Shown here: in pieces, positions 30,775-44,395 of the stretch
How the letters are laid out: each line of letters opens with the position of its first letter
Position numbering within the stretch: the stretch's first letter is position 1
NCBI GenBank assembly: GCA_015179045.1
Contig: WHUZ01000032.1
Coordinates: 310,001 to 374,000 of the forward strand
Length of the DNA stretch: 64,000 nucleotides
DNA from: Kalaharituber pfeilii
Lineage: Eukaryota; Ascomycota; Pezizomycetes; Pezizales; Pezizaceae
Reading direction: 5' to 3'
Position numbers and translations under genes: made by a program
Notes under the pieces: generated by a model
Database searches by the model: none
The model's input: the letters and a program-made list of their open reading frames with translations, nothing else
What the model was told of the DNA's origin: nothing

Positions 30775-31307
30775 CTCGTTACCAGCATTTAGTGATGCGG
30801 TGTTGGCAGACCGTGCGACAGGTCTGTGTTCAGGTGTGGTGAGATGCAATATCGAGTCGTAGAACTGTACAATTCCAATTAATCCTTTCTATCAAGTAGA
30901 AAGTGCATATGCGAATTGCTGGCTGTATGTCATGGAGGATGGTGCTTCTGCTCATACAGCGAAGCAAACAATGGCTTCGGAATTGGTACAATATGCAGTC
31001 TTTGACATGGGCACCTTCATCTCCAGATCTCAATCCTATTGAGGCTATCTGAGGAATAATGAAGAAGAGACTGAACAAGCGATCTCCTAGACCTCGTGGA
31101 GAACAACTTGTTTCTAGAACACTGGAACAGTGGGATGTTATTACTGGTGAAGAGATATTAGAGTCGATAGATTCTATGCCTCACCTCAAGGTCAGTGAGT
31201 CAAATGCATTCAAGTTGTTCATCTTGCATCTTACACACCTGAATACAGACCTCTCGCACGGTCTGCCAACACCGCCCGCACCTGCATCACTAAATGCTGG
31301 TAACGAG
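30775..31307 (+). mobile_element. Non-autonomous Tc1/mariner-like element with long TIRs
   Basis: The left end CTCGTTACCAGCATTTAGTG and following bases (30775 to about 30838) recur as the reverse complement at about 31233-31307, with a small insertion. TA flanks both ends (30773-30774 and 31308-31309). The 533-bp interior keeps only the C-terminal part of a transposase. Immediately to the left (30740-30774) lies a diverged copy of the same end in opposite orientation. Confidence 0.8.
30885..31230 (+). pseudogene. Tc1/mariner transposase C-terminal remnant
   Basis: In changing frames it reads YVMEDGASAHTAKQTMAS (second catalytic Asp, near 30930) and APSSPDLNPIEAI (catalytic Glu, near 31035), then KKRLNKRSPRPRGEQLV. 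The Trp normally following NPIEAI is a TGA stop, and a frameshift lies between the two blocks. The first Asp and the DNA-binding part are absent, so the element depends on a transposase encoded elsewhere. Confidence 0.75.
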
Positions 31308-31309
31308 TA

Positions 31310-34300
31310 AATAAGTACCAATTAAGTGCATACTTACAAATTTCATTATACCATGCGTCTTGGACTGTTCATAGCCTAGCACTAAGTACTACTTCAACAT
31401 ATTTCACATCTCTCTGTACATGTATTTAGAAGTGCGTACTAGTCGCATGCAACATTAGCAGTAACATACCGTCAACGGACTATGCCTTGTCCCATGCGTG
31501 GCTGTCACGTGCACTATATATAGAAGTACCTATGGACTTGACATGCCGTTATAATTGTCTGATATAACCGTCGCCTTACCAGTAGTTCGGTGCAATTTGC
31601 AGCTCTCATTAAGCATCACATCATCACAGCTAGGGTCTAATTCTACTGCATTCTCCAAACAGGAGATAACTTCCGTTGTCACCCCAGACATCTTCCCGTG
31701 CCTTCCATTCTCCCATTCAGCGCTAAACCCGTTTCTACCCCCCAGCTTCTAGCCTGCACGTAGTCTGGTTAGCCTGCACGGTTATTTGTATTCTGTAACG
31801 GGCCGCGTAAATGTCTTGCTCCTCTGCTTTGAGCATCCTGGACGGGTAATTGCTTGCTACTTCGGGCTGTACTTGTCTACAGCGGTGTAGTCCTGTTGCG
31901 TGGAGATGCTGCTGTGGTTTCCTTTTAAGGGCTGGTCTGCGTGCATATGTATCCGCGAATCTAGCATGCGCAATGGGCGACTTCTGGCTTCATTTCTTTT
32001 TGTGATGGCACTAGCTGATCAGGATTGATATCTAAACCGCGGTAACAGAAATAACCTGGTCCAGCGAGACGAGTGATCTGTCATTGCATCGCAGCTCTAG
32101 ATTTGTGAATATAAACATGTCTGAGCTACTGGTACGTGACCATCCTTCAATCGCTTGAATAGCAATGGCCCAGGCTTCAGCTCAACCTACGGCTACGTTG
32201 AAATAGAATCTACTCATCATCATCTGATTTATTCAACGCTTTACATAGCGTTGCGCGCATTTGTGGGCCGATTGACTGATCTAGGATCCTGTACACATAG
32301 AGTATATACGCCGTACCATGATCAAATATATCGCTAATATCAAGCGAGAATATATGGTCTATATTTGACTGTAATCAATTAAAGTCGTATACAATTCGTA
32401 TGTTAAGCAATAATAAAACCACGCTTATCTTGATTGGCCAGTGAACGGCTTCCGGATGGAGAGGGAGAGGTTGTGGATGAGATGTTACCCAATGGGCGAT
32501 CAAAGCGTCCAGCTTCGATGGGCTCTTTTACTCAAGCTTTCACTTTCGGCATTCACCTTACTCTTGTCCCGTCCTATTTCTTCTGCATCCTCTTTCTCAT
32601 AAATTCATTCTCTCCCCTTTGCTAGGTCATAATGCAGGGCGAGCTGCACTCCCTTTCGTGGGTCCATCGACGTAAGAGCTTACCCCACTGACAATGTGAT
32701 GCTAACGGGTAATCCGCTAATGTGCTTGTTCTGTTAATTTCATGTTTGTCTGGCAGAAGTTCGACAGACACTTCGCATTCAACTCGAATCAACGTCCAAA
32801 ATTTGCAACGATTCAGTCTGACTACCGACCGTGTGCCTAGCCCATCAATTCTAAACAGAAACACGGGTTTTAATACTTACTGGTCATGCTTAATCTATAT
32901 GAGGCGTCAATACTAGCATTGAACCTTGGTTTCGTCATCGTCATCCCTACCCAGCACCATGTACTCTACATGACCATATGTACTGTACTCTACAAGTTAC
33001 TAACGCTAGTCTACAAGTTACTAACCCTTGAGGTAACCAGTAGCAGCTCTCCTATTTGCAGACCAATAGAATATCATAGGGACCCATACAATGCTGCCAT
33101 GCCAGCTGCACATGCATCATCAAGCGTCAAGCGCCTGAAGTGCCAGATGGAGCCAGAGGATGAACCTGTCATCATCAGGCATGGCATGTGCGTTGTGCCC
33201 TGACGTAGAGCTACATCCGAGTCAATCTGGGAGCTAGCTGGGGCTTCGCTGTATGTGCAGCAAGCAAAATGACATCCTCTGCGCTTCATAAACAGCAGAA
33301 ATTGAGCAAGAGCATCGCCGTCATCGTCATCCGCTGTACATCCGGCCTATCCACCTTCACCGTTATGCATGAAGATGGCATTAGATACGTTGTACGAAGC
33401 ACTTACTTTGCATCATATCGAATGGTACATCTGCCCAGAAGGCCATGGGACGTCGAAGACCAAACTACGACGTGCTTATTTAACTAGACCTAGATTAACA
33501 GCGTGCTCCTCAGGTATATGGATACCTAGCCTACCAACTTCTCCCCTCCCCCTCCCCTCGTTCAGTCCCTACCCTTGAACATGCAAGGCTGTACCCCTGG
33601 CGCTGTGCACCCCGGCTCAGTTCCCTTCCTCAAAAGCAATTACTGCAATAAGCTAAAAAAAAAAAAAAAAAAAGTACAAGTGCGATCAAAAAAAAAAAAA
33701 AAAAGAAAAAAAAAAAAAAAAAAAAATAGAGCGACTTAAGGATTAAGAGGATACGTACTTTATTTACTCCAGTCGATTCTCAGTTTCGGAGGCCATTACC
33801 TTCTTACCTCATCCTTCACAGGTAGGGAGTCTCTCTTGTCCTGCATCTTAGCTACGGTGCCCGTCCTATGCTACTACAAGTACGCCTCGCTAAAAGCCCA
33901 CATTTTATTATTAATTTATTTGTTTATTTTACTTCTATACTTGTACTTGGCCGGAATACTACGAAATTGTCAGAAGTTAACACCCCTCACTTTATGATAG
34001 CACTTTTTGGTCCCGCCACCTTGCACACCACTTCTACTAGGCAATTTAAGAAAAGGATTCAGAGATGAGATATAGTGGAAATAGCAAGAGAAAGCTCACG
34101 GCAAAACGGTAATATGGAATTCAACCCGGAAAAGGAGCCAGACAGACATACATCTTTATCTGCAGCACAGATTTGTCTGCAACCTCTGTATTAGCATCGT
34201 TAATGTTCTACTAAATTCCCGATATATAGACTTATTCAATTTGATGCACAAGCCTGATAATACCTTTCTCACCCCGCTCCTCATCGACCTAACTCTTCTC

Positions 34301-37300
34301 CTCTTTCCGCTCGTTATATATCCTCCTGTATCAGTATCTCCTCATATTCCCCTCAATCATAGAAGACCAGATTAGGCACTGCAAATGTGCTTCCCAGGAC
34401 ATGAATGGGGGCTTACTTTGTGATAAGAGCTTTGAATATCACCTTATTGATGTCGTACTTACCTAAAGGGTTTATTCATAACGCTAAACCTTCTATCCGC
34501 TGCCGAAACTGATGCTTCAGATGCTCTCTTTCGAACGCTCTGAGAGAGGAGAAGGAGGAGGAGGGAAAGTTTGGCGCGATATGTATCCATCAATGCACAC
34601 AACATGGACTGTTAATTGGTTGTGTGGGTATGAAGCAAATATGGAAGTGAATATATAGGTGCGTGCTTGGACATATCTCTTAAATATCGTTTCATCCCGA
34701 TACTTCCAAATGCTTAATGGCTTGATGCTTGAAGCTAAGCCACAGAGATTTATGTATTTACCTGTTCGGGTGTCAGCGCTCAACGTCTTCTTGAAAGGTA
34801 GCTGACTGACAAGCACAGAAATTTCGCCAGCTTTATCACAACTAACAGGCTCGCAAGATTGGGGTGCGGGGGTTCTACCTTGCCCCAGCGACATAGCCTG
34901 GTTGTATTCAGCGACGGCCCGCACACTCAGTGCAGTTTGGTCGAGTCGATTATAACTAATAAAGACAAATTGGTCCAGGGACCCGCGATGGAATTGGGAA
35001 TGAGAATGCTGCAGCCAAACGGCCCGACTGTGCGGGTGGGAGCAGGGGGGCACGAGACTAGCCAGGCGGAGGAAGTTGTATCATCTCAAATAGAAAGCCA
35101 GCACCACATGCAACTCTTTTCTCTGTCCGCTCTTTCTCGGCCTCCCTTCTCATGCCAATCAGGTAATCACTTGTTAACATTCGCCCTTCTTTCTTCTCGC
35201 TGCCTGCAATTCTTCCGCAACTCGAGACTGCCTCCGCACCCCCACCCCCACCCCCACCCCTCATTCCCTCGATTTCCTACACTTTCCATTTCTCACCAAA
35301 AAAATAAAAAGCCTGCATCTATCGGCCTGGTTTCCGACATGCTGCCGCAAAACTCTCCTGACGCAAATGGCGACGTTCATCAAACATGCAAGGCAACGCC
35401 ATCCCATTCACAAATGAACGGCATATAGTACTACAATATGTACACTGTGCCGCGCACATGACTTTGATCCTCCTCAGCACTGAATATATTGTCCTAAGAT
35501 CAGCCTTTATCACAGTAAGGAGGTTTACAACAAGGGGGGAAAGGAGATGGGAGGCAGACATCAGTATACATTCTCTTGACTGTCAAAAACCTCGCTCCAA
35601 GCAACCCCCGATCCCGCCGGACATATATGCACACCGCAAAACTGCTCTCATCCTCTCCACAAACGCAAAGGCTTTGAACACCACCACATGCAAACCGTCA
35701 GCACTGACACCCATGCGCAACATCCTAAGTTTTTGCCGTTTTCCAGCTCACCCACCATCGGTAGCTACAGCAGGGCATACTCCATTCAAACGAAGGCCAT
35801 GTTGATGTGAGTCAATTTAGATTTTTAACCCTGTAATAACCCTTCAACGTGTCTCTCCCTATAATTTACCTTCCATGTCCGCTTGCATTGGAATTAGAGC
35901 AGAATAACATAACTGGAAGGTATGACGAAGGGGAGAAAAAACGAAAAAGTAAATAAAAAGAGTAGGGAAACAGGAGTGCTATAAAAGAGATAGGGTCTGA
36001 AAAAACAAACAATACACACACACACACAAAGGGGAAAAAAAAAAAGGCAAACAACAAACCACACTCAAACGTACACATACACGCACAAAATATATACACA
36101 CATGCAGATATCCAGAAACCTAAAGGAACAGTAGAATGCACGGTATGAAGAAAAAGAGAAAGTCACGCAGAAAACTAAACCTAGGCGTAAAATCCGCCTT
36201 GTGAATGACATGCCATACCAATAGATTTTGCTAAACTCGAAAAAAGAACCTTTGATAACTAACCAATCACGCCCAAACAGTTATTTCGAAACCTAAATTT
36301 CCCCGGAACAGAAAACAAGCAACAAGATGAACAAATGGGTAAATGACATCGCCTGGTCAGAACAATTGCTTGATGAAGAAAGCGGAAAATACGAAGTTTT
36401 GGCGACAATAGAAGGAAGTAGGAAAATAAATTGACAGCAGGTGGGTACTCAAATGCAATAAAAGACAAGGCAAGTGTGCAAAGAACCGAATTTGAAGTAA
36501 TAGAATTCAGAAACGAAGTCGCCGGGCAACAGAAAAATAAATAGGCAGGAAAAAAAAAAAAAAAAAAAAAAAAAAAGCCCCCAAATGAATCGAATTAAGA
36601 ATCCCTCCCATATATCCAATCGCAAATTAACCGACTGTTGGCAGGCCTTGTAATACGAATTCAACCAACCAGAATTCTAAAACTTGCCCTCGATAAAGTT
36701 GGGCTTCCAATTGGACTCAGGGGCTTTTTAGCAGCTTTTTTTCTGAATCCATCTCGCGGCGTACGACCTCTTGCACTTTCCCCTCACTCATTGATTGACC
36801 TTGCAACTTCATCCATTGTGCTTCCCGTCAAACAGCCCAATCCTGCATGGATCAGCGTGTCTGTCACCCATGTGCATGCGATATAAGACGAAAGACGATA
36901 ATTAAGAAAGTGAAAACGAAGAAAGGCGGAAAAGGGTAGAAACAGAAGGGGAGGAGAAAGGAAGAAATAAGAAATGAAGCGTATAGTATGATACAGCAGA
37001 ACGAGAAAATTCCTCAAACCAGTCGGCCAAAAATTATACTTACTACCGACTATCAACTCTCCTTTAGCTGGTGGGTCCCCATGAAAATTATCTGACGGAA
37101 TGACTCCTGCAGATGCTAGATAAGCTATCCGGCTATTCTAAAAGTACATCCTTGCAATAGATTCCGTTCCGTCACCTTTAGAGTGTTTTGCCCCAAAAAA
37201 ATCCCTCTTTAATGTTCGTCATACACTGCTGACAGCCAGCTTTTATCGCAGTTGGCATGTTTTGGCCTCGAAATAGACAATTCAGCCTTCCAAAGGCCAA

Positions 37301-37385
37301 GCATCCAATCATTATCACTAAGCCGACCACTAGCAATTGAAACCAATTCGTAACCGGCCGGCCTGCTGTTCAGCATTTAGCACAG
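31310..37385. other. Long intergenic stretch, nothing recognised
   Basis: No open frame here has a recognisable domain. The larger overlapping frames at about 34517-35428 lie on opposite strands in composition-biased sequence and are probably spurious. Poly(A)-rich tracts occur at about 33655-33726 and 36549-36576. An 11-mer identical to the solo LTR start (TGTAACGGGCC) occurs near 31798. The part just below 37386 should be the 3' UTR of the Zn2Cys6 gene. Confidence 0.5.
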
Positions 37386-39908
37386 CTACTGCAGTACATC
37401 CTTGACTGCAATTCGCTTCGGCATCGATACGGGATCGCTTCCCAGAGGCTCAGTTTTGATATGAGTCCCCGCACTACTTGGCCTTTCCAGAGAATGCAAT
37501 GCACGTAACGGAGGCAGCGTCAGACTGTTAGAAGCTAGAAGAGACTGCTCCGAATGTCTCCGGAAGTTTGGTCCTGAATATGCGATTGGCAGCGGAGCCC
37601 CACGAGCCCAATTCGACGAAAATTGGTTGCTGTATTGTGAGGAAGAATTTGCATAATGAGCGAGCGAAGGGTAGGTTGACTCCATATGAAGTGACCTTGG
37701 CCGTGAGCCGGGCGGTGACAGCAGTGCTCTAGGTTGACTCCAAGAAAAGGATGGTTGAGGAGCTGGAGGATCCCACGGGTGCGCTTGCTGCAACGGTGAA
37801 ACTAGCGGTAGTATGTGCTCTGCCCCATAACCCTGTATTGGCGGGGTATATTGGGGAGGATGTATCGTCTTGGACTGAGATATTGGATGGACTTCCTCAA
37901 CTGACACAAAATCAGCTATCACGAAAAACACCGAGGTTTTGACCACTCGTGTGCGCAGAATTGTTCGGTACTTCCTTCCGGATGCCACACGCAAATCTAG
38001 TGTTTCTTCCATCAAGCTTGCATAAAATGCTGGCTCCATATCTGATAGCCCAGTATTCCTAATTATTGCAAAGACCGTTTGAGCTGGTGGAGAAAGGTAT
38101 GTGGAATCCCTTCTTTGCACTTCTTCTTGTATTTGTCCCGCCAGCCGATACAGCTTTTTGTGGTCATCCAAAGACACTATATCAAAGAGGCTTTTCATAC
38201 AGTTCAGTTCACGTTCCTGACATCCCAGAAACCCGCGAAGTTTTTCTGTAGACCATGCTATCACGAGATCAACAGTAGTAAACGCCTGTAAGTCGAACTG
38301 AGGGGTGCGTTTTACGTTGTAACTGCTGCTGCTGCTGCCTTGTACCACCACTGATGGCCGGTCATCAAAGTACCTGGTTAGTTCTTGAGACGACTGAGGG
38401 CTTCGTAGAGCATAGCTGCTCAGCGACCGGGCTATCCTTGAATGTGAGTCCCCTGCTTGAGATTTTATGACTCTATGAGAGTGGTTTGTGCTGCGGTAAG
38501 TGCATGCAGATGGCGGTGAGAGGTTTGTGGTTGGGGACGAAAGGGGCGAAGACCTGTCACCATGGTTATGATGTTCGATACTGCCTTGATGGTGGTGCAG
38601 ATGGGAGATCGATGACGACAAGCTTCCGATCTGGTTGACCTCGAAACTATGTGTTCGCTCGTCCCGCAGCCGAGGGCGTCCTCGCTTCTTATGCTGAACG
38701 TCTATACAGGTGTCCTATTTTGCGTTGGGTGCTCGAAGAATAAGAAACATGTCACACATATTTGGGTATATATTCTCTTCTAGTATTTCTATTCTGAAGG
38801 AGAGAAATCTTACCTGTTTGTTCAAACTAACACACCGAGGACAAGGCCGTCGCACTAATGGTTTCCACACATGTTAGTGAGTTCTATCACTTCAAACTGC
38901 AGACACATTTTCCCATGGCTCCTCCGACGGCATTCTCCTGCCATTCCACGACACTTGGACCATCCCAATTTCACGTCACGCAACCAACACACGTATTGTA
39001 CCAACCCACCGCCACAAACTATTAATGAACAAGTTTCGGTTTATATAGAGGCAGAAACCAGTAATACAAGATTAGATGAAACAAATTAACCATTATTTGT
39101 AATCACGTGACACGCCAAGGTATAAACATTTCTGACCAATCGGTAGAACTACGGAGGAAAATTTGGAGCAAGGCAAGTTGCTGTTTTTTGTTTTGTTTTT
39201 TGTCTCGCTCTCTTCCGAGAGGCAAGGAAAAAAGGCCCGATGAGGAAGAGGCTGAGGTGGCGAGCCGGAAAATCGACGAAATTTTTTTCTAATCTTGTCA
39301 TCTTTTCCTTTTTCCTTCTAGGGAAGGCAGTGCCGCTGTTGTCGCAATACGCGAACCACCGTAGCTGTGGTAAAAGAGGGAGAAAAGGAGAAGGAACGTA
39401 AGTTGGATCCAAGTGTTGACCAGAAAAACGTTCGGTAGGCAACTCGGGTATTGTCCAGATTGCCAGTTTTCATGCAAAGTTACTGATAAATCGTTTCCAG
39501 AAGAAAAGAGATGAATGCAATATCATGTGTAAAAAAAAAAGCAACAGAAGTAATAAAACTTTTCAACTCACCATCGCAAGCTAGGTGCGCCTTCTTACAG
39601 TTCACACATGCTGATGCCACATGAGATTTTGTCTTGCGTTGCTGTTGGGCTGGCATTGAAGTTTGCGCCAGAAAAGGGGATCGGCCAATCGGGGAAGTTA
39701 CAGTCATTTGCCCAGGCTGAGGTATCCCGCTATCTCCTGTTGCTGAGACCGTTGATAGGGCTTCTGGGGGATCGTCAGGACTCTGAAAGAGTTGATGCTG
39801 CCGTTTGTCCCTGGGAATGTTTTGTGTTTGAATCTCCTGATCAAGTGGTTGTCGCTCCGTCTTTTGTCGCTGAAGTGAAAATGTGTCTGGTGGTGACAGA
39901 CCAGTCAT
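37386..39908 (-). CDS. Zn2Cys6 transcription factor with PAS-like domain
   Basis: The exons are 39572-39908, 38814-38854 and 37386-38714, giving 568 aa from the ATG at 39908. The introns (38855-39571, 717 bp; 38715-38813, 99 bp) have GTGAGT/TTAG and GTAAGA/ATAG borders and join in frame. The joined exons give a complete binuclear zinc cluster with Cys at 101, 104, 111, 117, 120 and 129 (CVNCKKAHLAC, CPRC, then DTC), followed by the AT-hook-like KKRGRPRLRDE. About residues 270-400 form a PAS-like fold (AFTTVDLVIAWSTEKLRGFL through FFVIADFVSVEE). The C-terminal third is Ser/Pro-rich and probably an activation region. Such proteins bind DNA in the nucleus; the PAS region could sense a ligand or mediate dimerisation. 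Target genes cannot be inferred. More 5' exons or a 5' UTR intron are possible, since the frame stays open upstream with a TATAG acceptor near 39965. Confidence 0.85.
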
Positions 39909-41216
39909 GGGTGGTGAAGGATATGGCGCTGGTTGAGTTGTTTGCGACTGTCTAGCCACCAAACCTATACACAAAGAGAACGATTTTGGCAGCGGAGTGT
40001 GGCCCAGTCGACGTTCTCCAAAAGAGACAGAGGCCGGTGCATTCGGTGCATGCACAGAATAAAGCATGAGGATTAATATGGCTGTTGAATGTGAGACCAG
40101 TCGCAATCCTGCCGCTGATGGACTTTCAGGATGGTTGAGCAATTGTTACTCAACGCCCCAAATGATGGTGGAGCCCTGCATGCACTGAATGAATTCAGAA
40201 TGGAGAAAATACCAGGTCGGTATGAGTCGGTCGCAAAATAGGACTGGAGATGGAGAAAAAAGATGGACATGTGAGCATATAATGATATTTTAGAAACGTC
40301 CGTGCCTGGAACTTTTCCGGAGATCGGGAAAGGGATCAAGTTCATATGGTGGGGGTATGTGTAAATGAATACTTACTGTAAGTTAGATAAATCCTTTCGA
40401 TTTCAGGCTGATGAAATGTCTCCCTTGTCCGCTTTGCTTGCTCTCCCCACCTTGTCGGGTTTATCTTATTATTACTTAGTAATTCCCTTTTTTTTTTTTT
40501 TTTTTTTTTTTTAGGGTGGGGGTGTGTAGTCGTCAACTGAGACTGAAGTTAATGAAGTGAAGCAGATAGCAGCTAGTCCTAAGATAGGACAAGACCAATT
40601 TGGAAAACAGCAATGATCAGATAAATCCTTGTTGAAACTGGCAAGTATGAGCGTGACAATGGAACGTTTTTAGGTTGCACACGAGTTCTGTCGACGGAGA
40701 TATTTTGGAGCTGCAGAGGGGAGGAGGGAAGAAGTGGGTTAGGGTGGTTAGGATGGGGTAGGGGTGTTGGAGCAGTGGTGGCAGATGCCGTGGTGGTTAG
40801 TGGTAGAAGTGCTACTACCGCTCTGGCGAGATGCAAGCTCGGGGCAGGAGGGTGTGGCAGAAGGTTGATGTGCTGCAGCAAGCAAGCAAGCAACAGCAGC
40901 AGCAGCACGCAGCGCGCAGCAGTCAGCCAGCGGCGGCGGCGGCGGTGGTGGTGGTGGTTGCTTGTAGAGCAATGCTAGACGAGCACACCTATCGAGAGCC
41001 AGGAACCGGACCCGGCGAATGTTTCCTGCTGATTCCTCCGAGAAACGACACCGAGGGCAGCAAGGACGCAGCACCTCGGCACAGCAAATTGTGAACCGAA
41101 AAGAAAAAAGACGACGCAAGAGCTGCCGCGCGGAAGGAATAAGAAAAGCACGGAAGCGCAACTTAACAACTTAAAAAATAAAATACCAAATAGGAATAAT
41201 TATAAAATAAGAAAAT
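39909..41216. other. Upstream region of the Zn2Cys6 gene
   Basis: Contains a poly(T) at about 40489-40512 and GC-rich triplet repeats near 40880-40965. No other gene recognised. Probably promoter and 5' UTR of the regulator. Confidence 0.5.
40876..40966. repeat. AGC, GGC and GGT triplet repeats
   Basis: Consecutive runs of GCAA, CAGCAG, GCGGCG and GTGGTG units. Open frames across it encode Gln, Ala or Val runs and look spurious. Confidence 0.75.
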
Positions 41217-41367
41217 ATGACGAGCTTGGAAGAAGGGTGGAGGACAGCGGGCTCGTTGCTCGGGGTCGCTGTGATATGCTGTTCGCTAAGGTCGCGGTAT
41301 ATTAACTCTGGCACCACCGCTTTGCGTCAGCGCCTGGTTGCGGCTATGGTAGCGCAGATATATAGGG

Positions 41368-41430
41368 ACGGGGGGGGGGGGGTGGAGGGAGGGAGGGAGG
41401 GAGGGAGGGAGGTGGGGAGGGGGGGAGAGG
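41368..41430. repeat. G-run and GGGA repeat
   Basis: A G(10) run followed by GGGA/GGAGGGAGG units. Strand-asymmetric G tracts could form G-quadruplexes. Confidence 0.75.
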
Positions 41431-41800
41431 GGGAGTCGGAGGCTAGGACGGCGGGCGAGCGTGGTGGGCTGCTTGTCGTCGGGACGAGCGAAAGTCTCAG
41501 AGTGACCAGTCCCAGCCGGCCGGCCGGGGAGCCCAGCAGACAGCTGTGGGTGCTGCGTGGTGCACTGGCACAAGCAGCTACGGCTGCCCCTAAGGCGTGC
41601 GCAGATGGTGACGGGCGGCGGGCAACTTGGCAAGTGACCCTCCCGTCTCAAAGGTTTGCAAAACTCCCCCACCCCGAGCTGTCTGCGTGTCTGTGTGAGG
41701 TGAGTATGCGTGCGTGCGTGTGTGTGTGCGTCTTCGCTGGTTAAGCTTGCCTGTCCCCTGCCTCAATTGTCCGCCGCCAACCGTTAGGTGGCCGTGCAAC

Positions 41801-41845
41801 AAAAAAAAAAAAAAAAAAAAAAAGAAAGAAAGAAAGAAAGAAATA
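41801..41845. repeat. Poly(A) followed by GAAA units
   Basis: A(23) then tandem AAAG units passing into a purine-only AAGG/GAAG tract to about 41906. Confidence 0.8.
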
Positions 41846-43807
41846 AGGAAGGAAGAAAGGAAAAGAAGGAAAGGAAGAAGGAAAAAGAAAGGAAAGGAAG
41901 AAAGCAAGCACTTGTAACTAGCTAATGTCTGCCGCTGCCCAACCGTCAAAGAGCACAAATCAATGCCTTACAGCGATGGCACACACTCTATGTTCACGGA
42001 AGGCTGGACTGGATCTCAGATAGATGGTCAACGCTTGCGACTGAAGGCAGTGTAGCTATAAATCCACGCCAACCACCACGAAGCGTCCACCTGGCAGACG
42101 GAAATTTCAATGCAATGATCGCACGAAGCAGGCTATTCTGGGATGGATGCATCCACCCCAATCCAGATATATGGCAGGAAAGAGCAGATGTATGGGTATC
42201 GCTGCGTATGTGTAGCAGGCGGCAGCAGGCGGCGAATGATGTGGGAGGCTATAGCAAAAACCTCAAGGTAGAAGATGAAAAGACGGAAGCGAGGTGCTAA
42301 GGTGGAGAGTGTGGGGGGGAGGGGGGTTAGTACTCGAGCACAGAGCTAGTGAAAGTCAGCGAAAGGCGACGGCGTAAGAGAGATAGTGAGCACCACCGCG
42401 GGCAGGATAGAATGAGGATAGAGGGTAAGCCGGTGTGATGCAGTAACGGGGAGCTAATAGAGTCAGCAAGAATGGGGTTGGCGGGGCGAGCGTGGGAGCG
42501 GTACTTAGAAACAGCCGAACCTAAACACCACCAGGCCGCCCATATACACAACTCTACTGTGCTCTAGATATTTCCTGCTCGCTATTTGTATGGGGCAATT
42601 GTTTATCGTTGCAATTGCCTACTGATAGGATATACTCTCTTTCCCCTCTTTGTACTTGGCCTACTTAGAGGCAGAAAGGTAGGAGTGGGTAAGCAGCCTA
42701 CGACGCAGTAGTCAAGACTGTCCACCGCCAATGACGACGGCCAATGACCTGCGTACCTCTGCTGGATAAAGAATGCGGAGCCTGACCAGTATGAAGACCG
42801 GCCCACTGCTGCCCTAGTAAGAACCAAGAAACCGCAAAAGAAATATCGAAGCTAAAATAGTAGCTTCAAGCAGCACACAAAAGGCCCGATCAAAGGCTGA
42901 CAAAATAGGGAACGCTGACAAGAATCGAGAAGAGGAAAGGAACTTTACAAAACAATTCAAGAAAAAGTGATACCCACACTCAATTTGGTAGCCCGAAAAG
43001 GGTCTAACCTATGTATAGGATGAAGTGTGCCCGTTGTATTTTGCCTTTCTTTCTTTTTTTTATTTTTTCTTTTTCTTTTTTTTTTTTTTTTCCTTTTCTT
43101 GCTTTTGCTTTTGGTTCGCCGCTGGTTAGCTGTCGATGCACTCAGAAAAAACAAGCCAACCCGCCTGGGCAATGCAGGAGATAAATCCCGGGAAATTTGA
43201 GAGGAAGGGAGGGCTAAAACTGCTAGCACGCAGTACGCAGCATTGCTGCTCTGGTACTTGGCTACTGTGAAGTGGCTCCTGTTCGCTGGGAACGTGCTAG
43301 GGTAGGCGATTCCTGTGTGAGTTGCTGTCCTGTCTTGTTGTCCTTTCTAGCTAGCAACCTGTCTACGTTTCCATCCGTCCAGATCTATGCGTGGAGCGAG
43401 GAGTATGAAGTATGTAATGTATGCAGGTCAAGTTCAGTCGGGCATGTATGTACTATGAAGTAAGGAGGCACTTGCTTGTCTCGGGCTAAGCCAGCGGAGG
43501 TACCTCTCCTGCGTGCGTTCTGCGTGCAGTCGTACACGCCGGTGGTGGATAATGTGGTGCGAGCGGGGAGGGGGATGGTGTACTGTCGCAGGGTGGAGGA
43601 TTCGGAGCGGTGTAGCCTGGGTGTGGATGGTGGGGGGAAGGCAAGGTTCACTACTCGCACGTAGGTTGCAGACCAATTCGGTGCCTGTGACGGGGGGCGC
43701 TGGCTCTGGAGAGGGGAGCAAGGGCAGAGACGATCTCAATCGGGAATCGGCGAAGGAATCCAATTTGAACACGAACGAAGAAACGTGTTGCTGCAGCCGA
43801 AGCAGGA

Positions 43808-43835
43808 GCAGCAGCAGCAGCAGCAGCAGCAGGAG
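43808..43835. repeat. CAG triplet repeat
   Basis: About eight CAG units; no reliable open frame covers it. Confidence 0.8.
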
Positions 43836-44395
43836 CAGTGGTGGGCGGGCGGGCAGGCAGGCTCATCATGTCAATGCACTTGCCTCGGCGCCCCAATCGC
43901 GGCGGAATAATGCAGAGCACGAGTGCAATCGTCTCGACAGTAATAATACCATTGAGCAGAAACACAAGTAATTGCAAGTGGCAGCAGACCTAGTGCATGT
44001 CTCGTAGTCACGAGAAGCCACAGGGACAAGGAATTCTGAACTCGGAACGTATTGCGGCGCGGCCTCGACAGGCACGAGCACCGCATCCTGCAGCAGAGCA
44101 GTCTCGAACCACAGCGCAGGCACCGGCATTCGGCACAGCTAGACAGGCACCGAGCTGCGTGGCTTCGGCGCCGCGCAACTAGCCAGCGCGAACGTATGGG
44201 TGTATGGGCATATGGGGCCCGTATATCACGCTGTCTGGGCCGGGCTGTAGGGCGCCCATGCGGACGGACCTGCCATGGCAATGCTTACTACTAATATCCC
44301 GATCGCTGCACTCTTCCATGCCCCGCTGAGCGCTGTCCAGGCCCTTCATGGCCCTGCTCACCTAGCTATCGGGCGCCCAGTCGATTTTCCGCGGC

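Noticed and set aside
31798..32050. Possible second LTR starting TGTAACGGGCC
   Set aside because: Only the first 11 bases match the solo LTR; no CA end or target duplication was found.
33655..33726. Poly(A)-rich tract as a retroposon end
   Set aside because: No family A or B tail sequence and no clear direct repeat around it.
34517..35428. Two overlapping frames of 178 and 189 codons on opposite strands
   Set aside because: No domain on either strand, composition-biased, no supporting splice structure.
36549..36576. Poly(A) run as a retroposon end
   Set aside because: No conserved tail sequence adjoins it on either strand.
40748..41161. 137-codon frame with poly-Pro run
   Set aside because: Driven by the triplet repeat; no conserved sequence.
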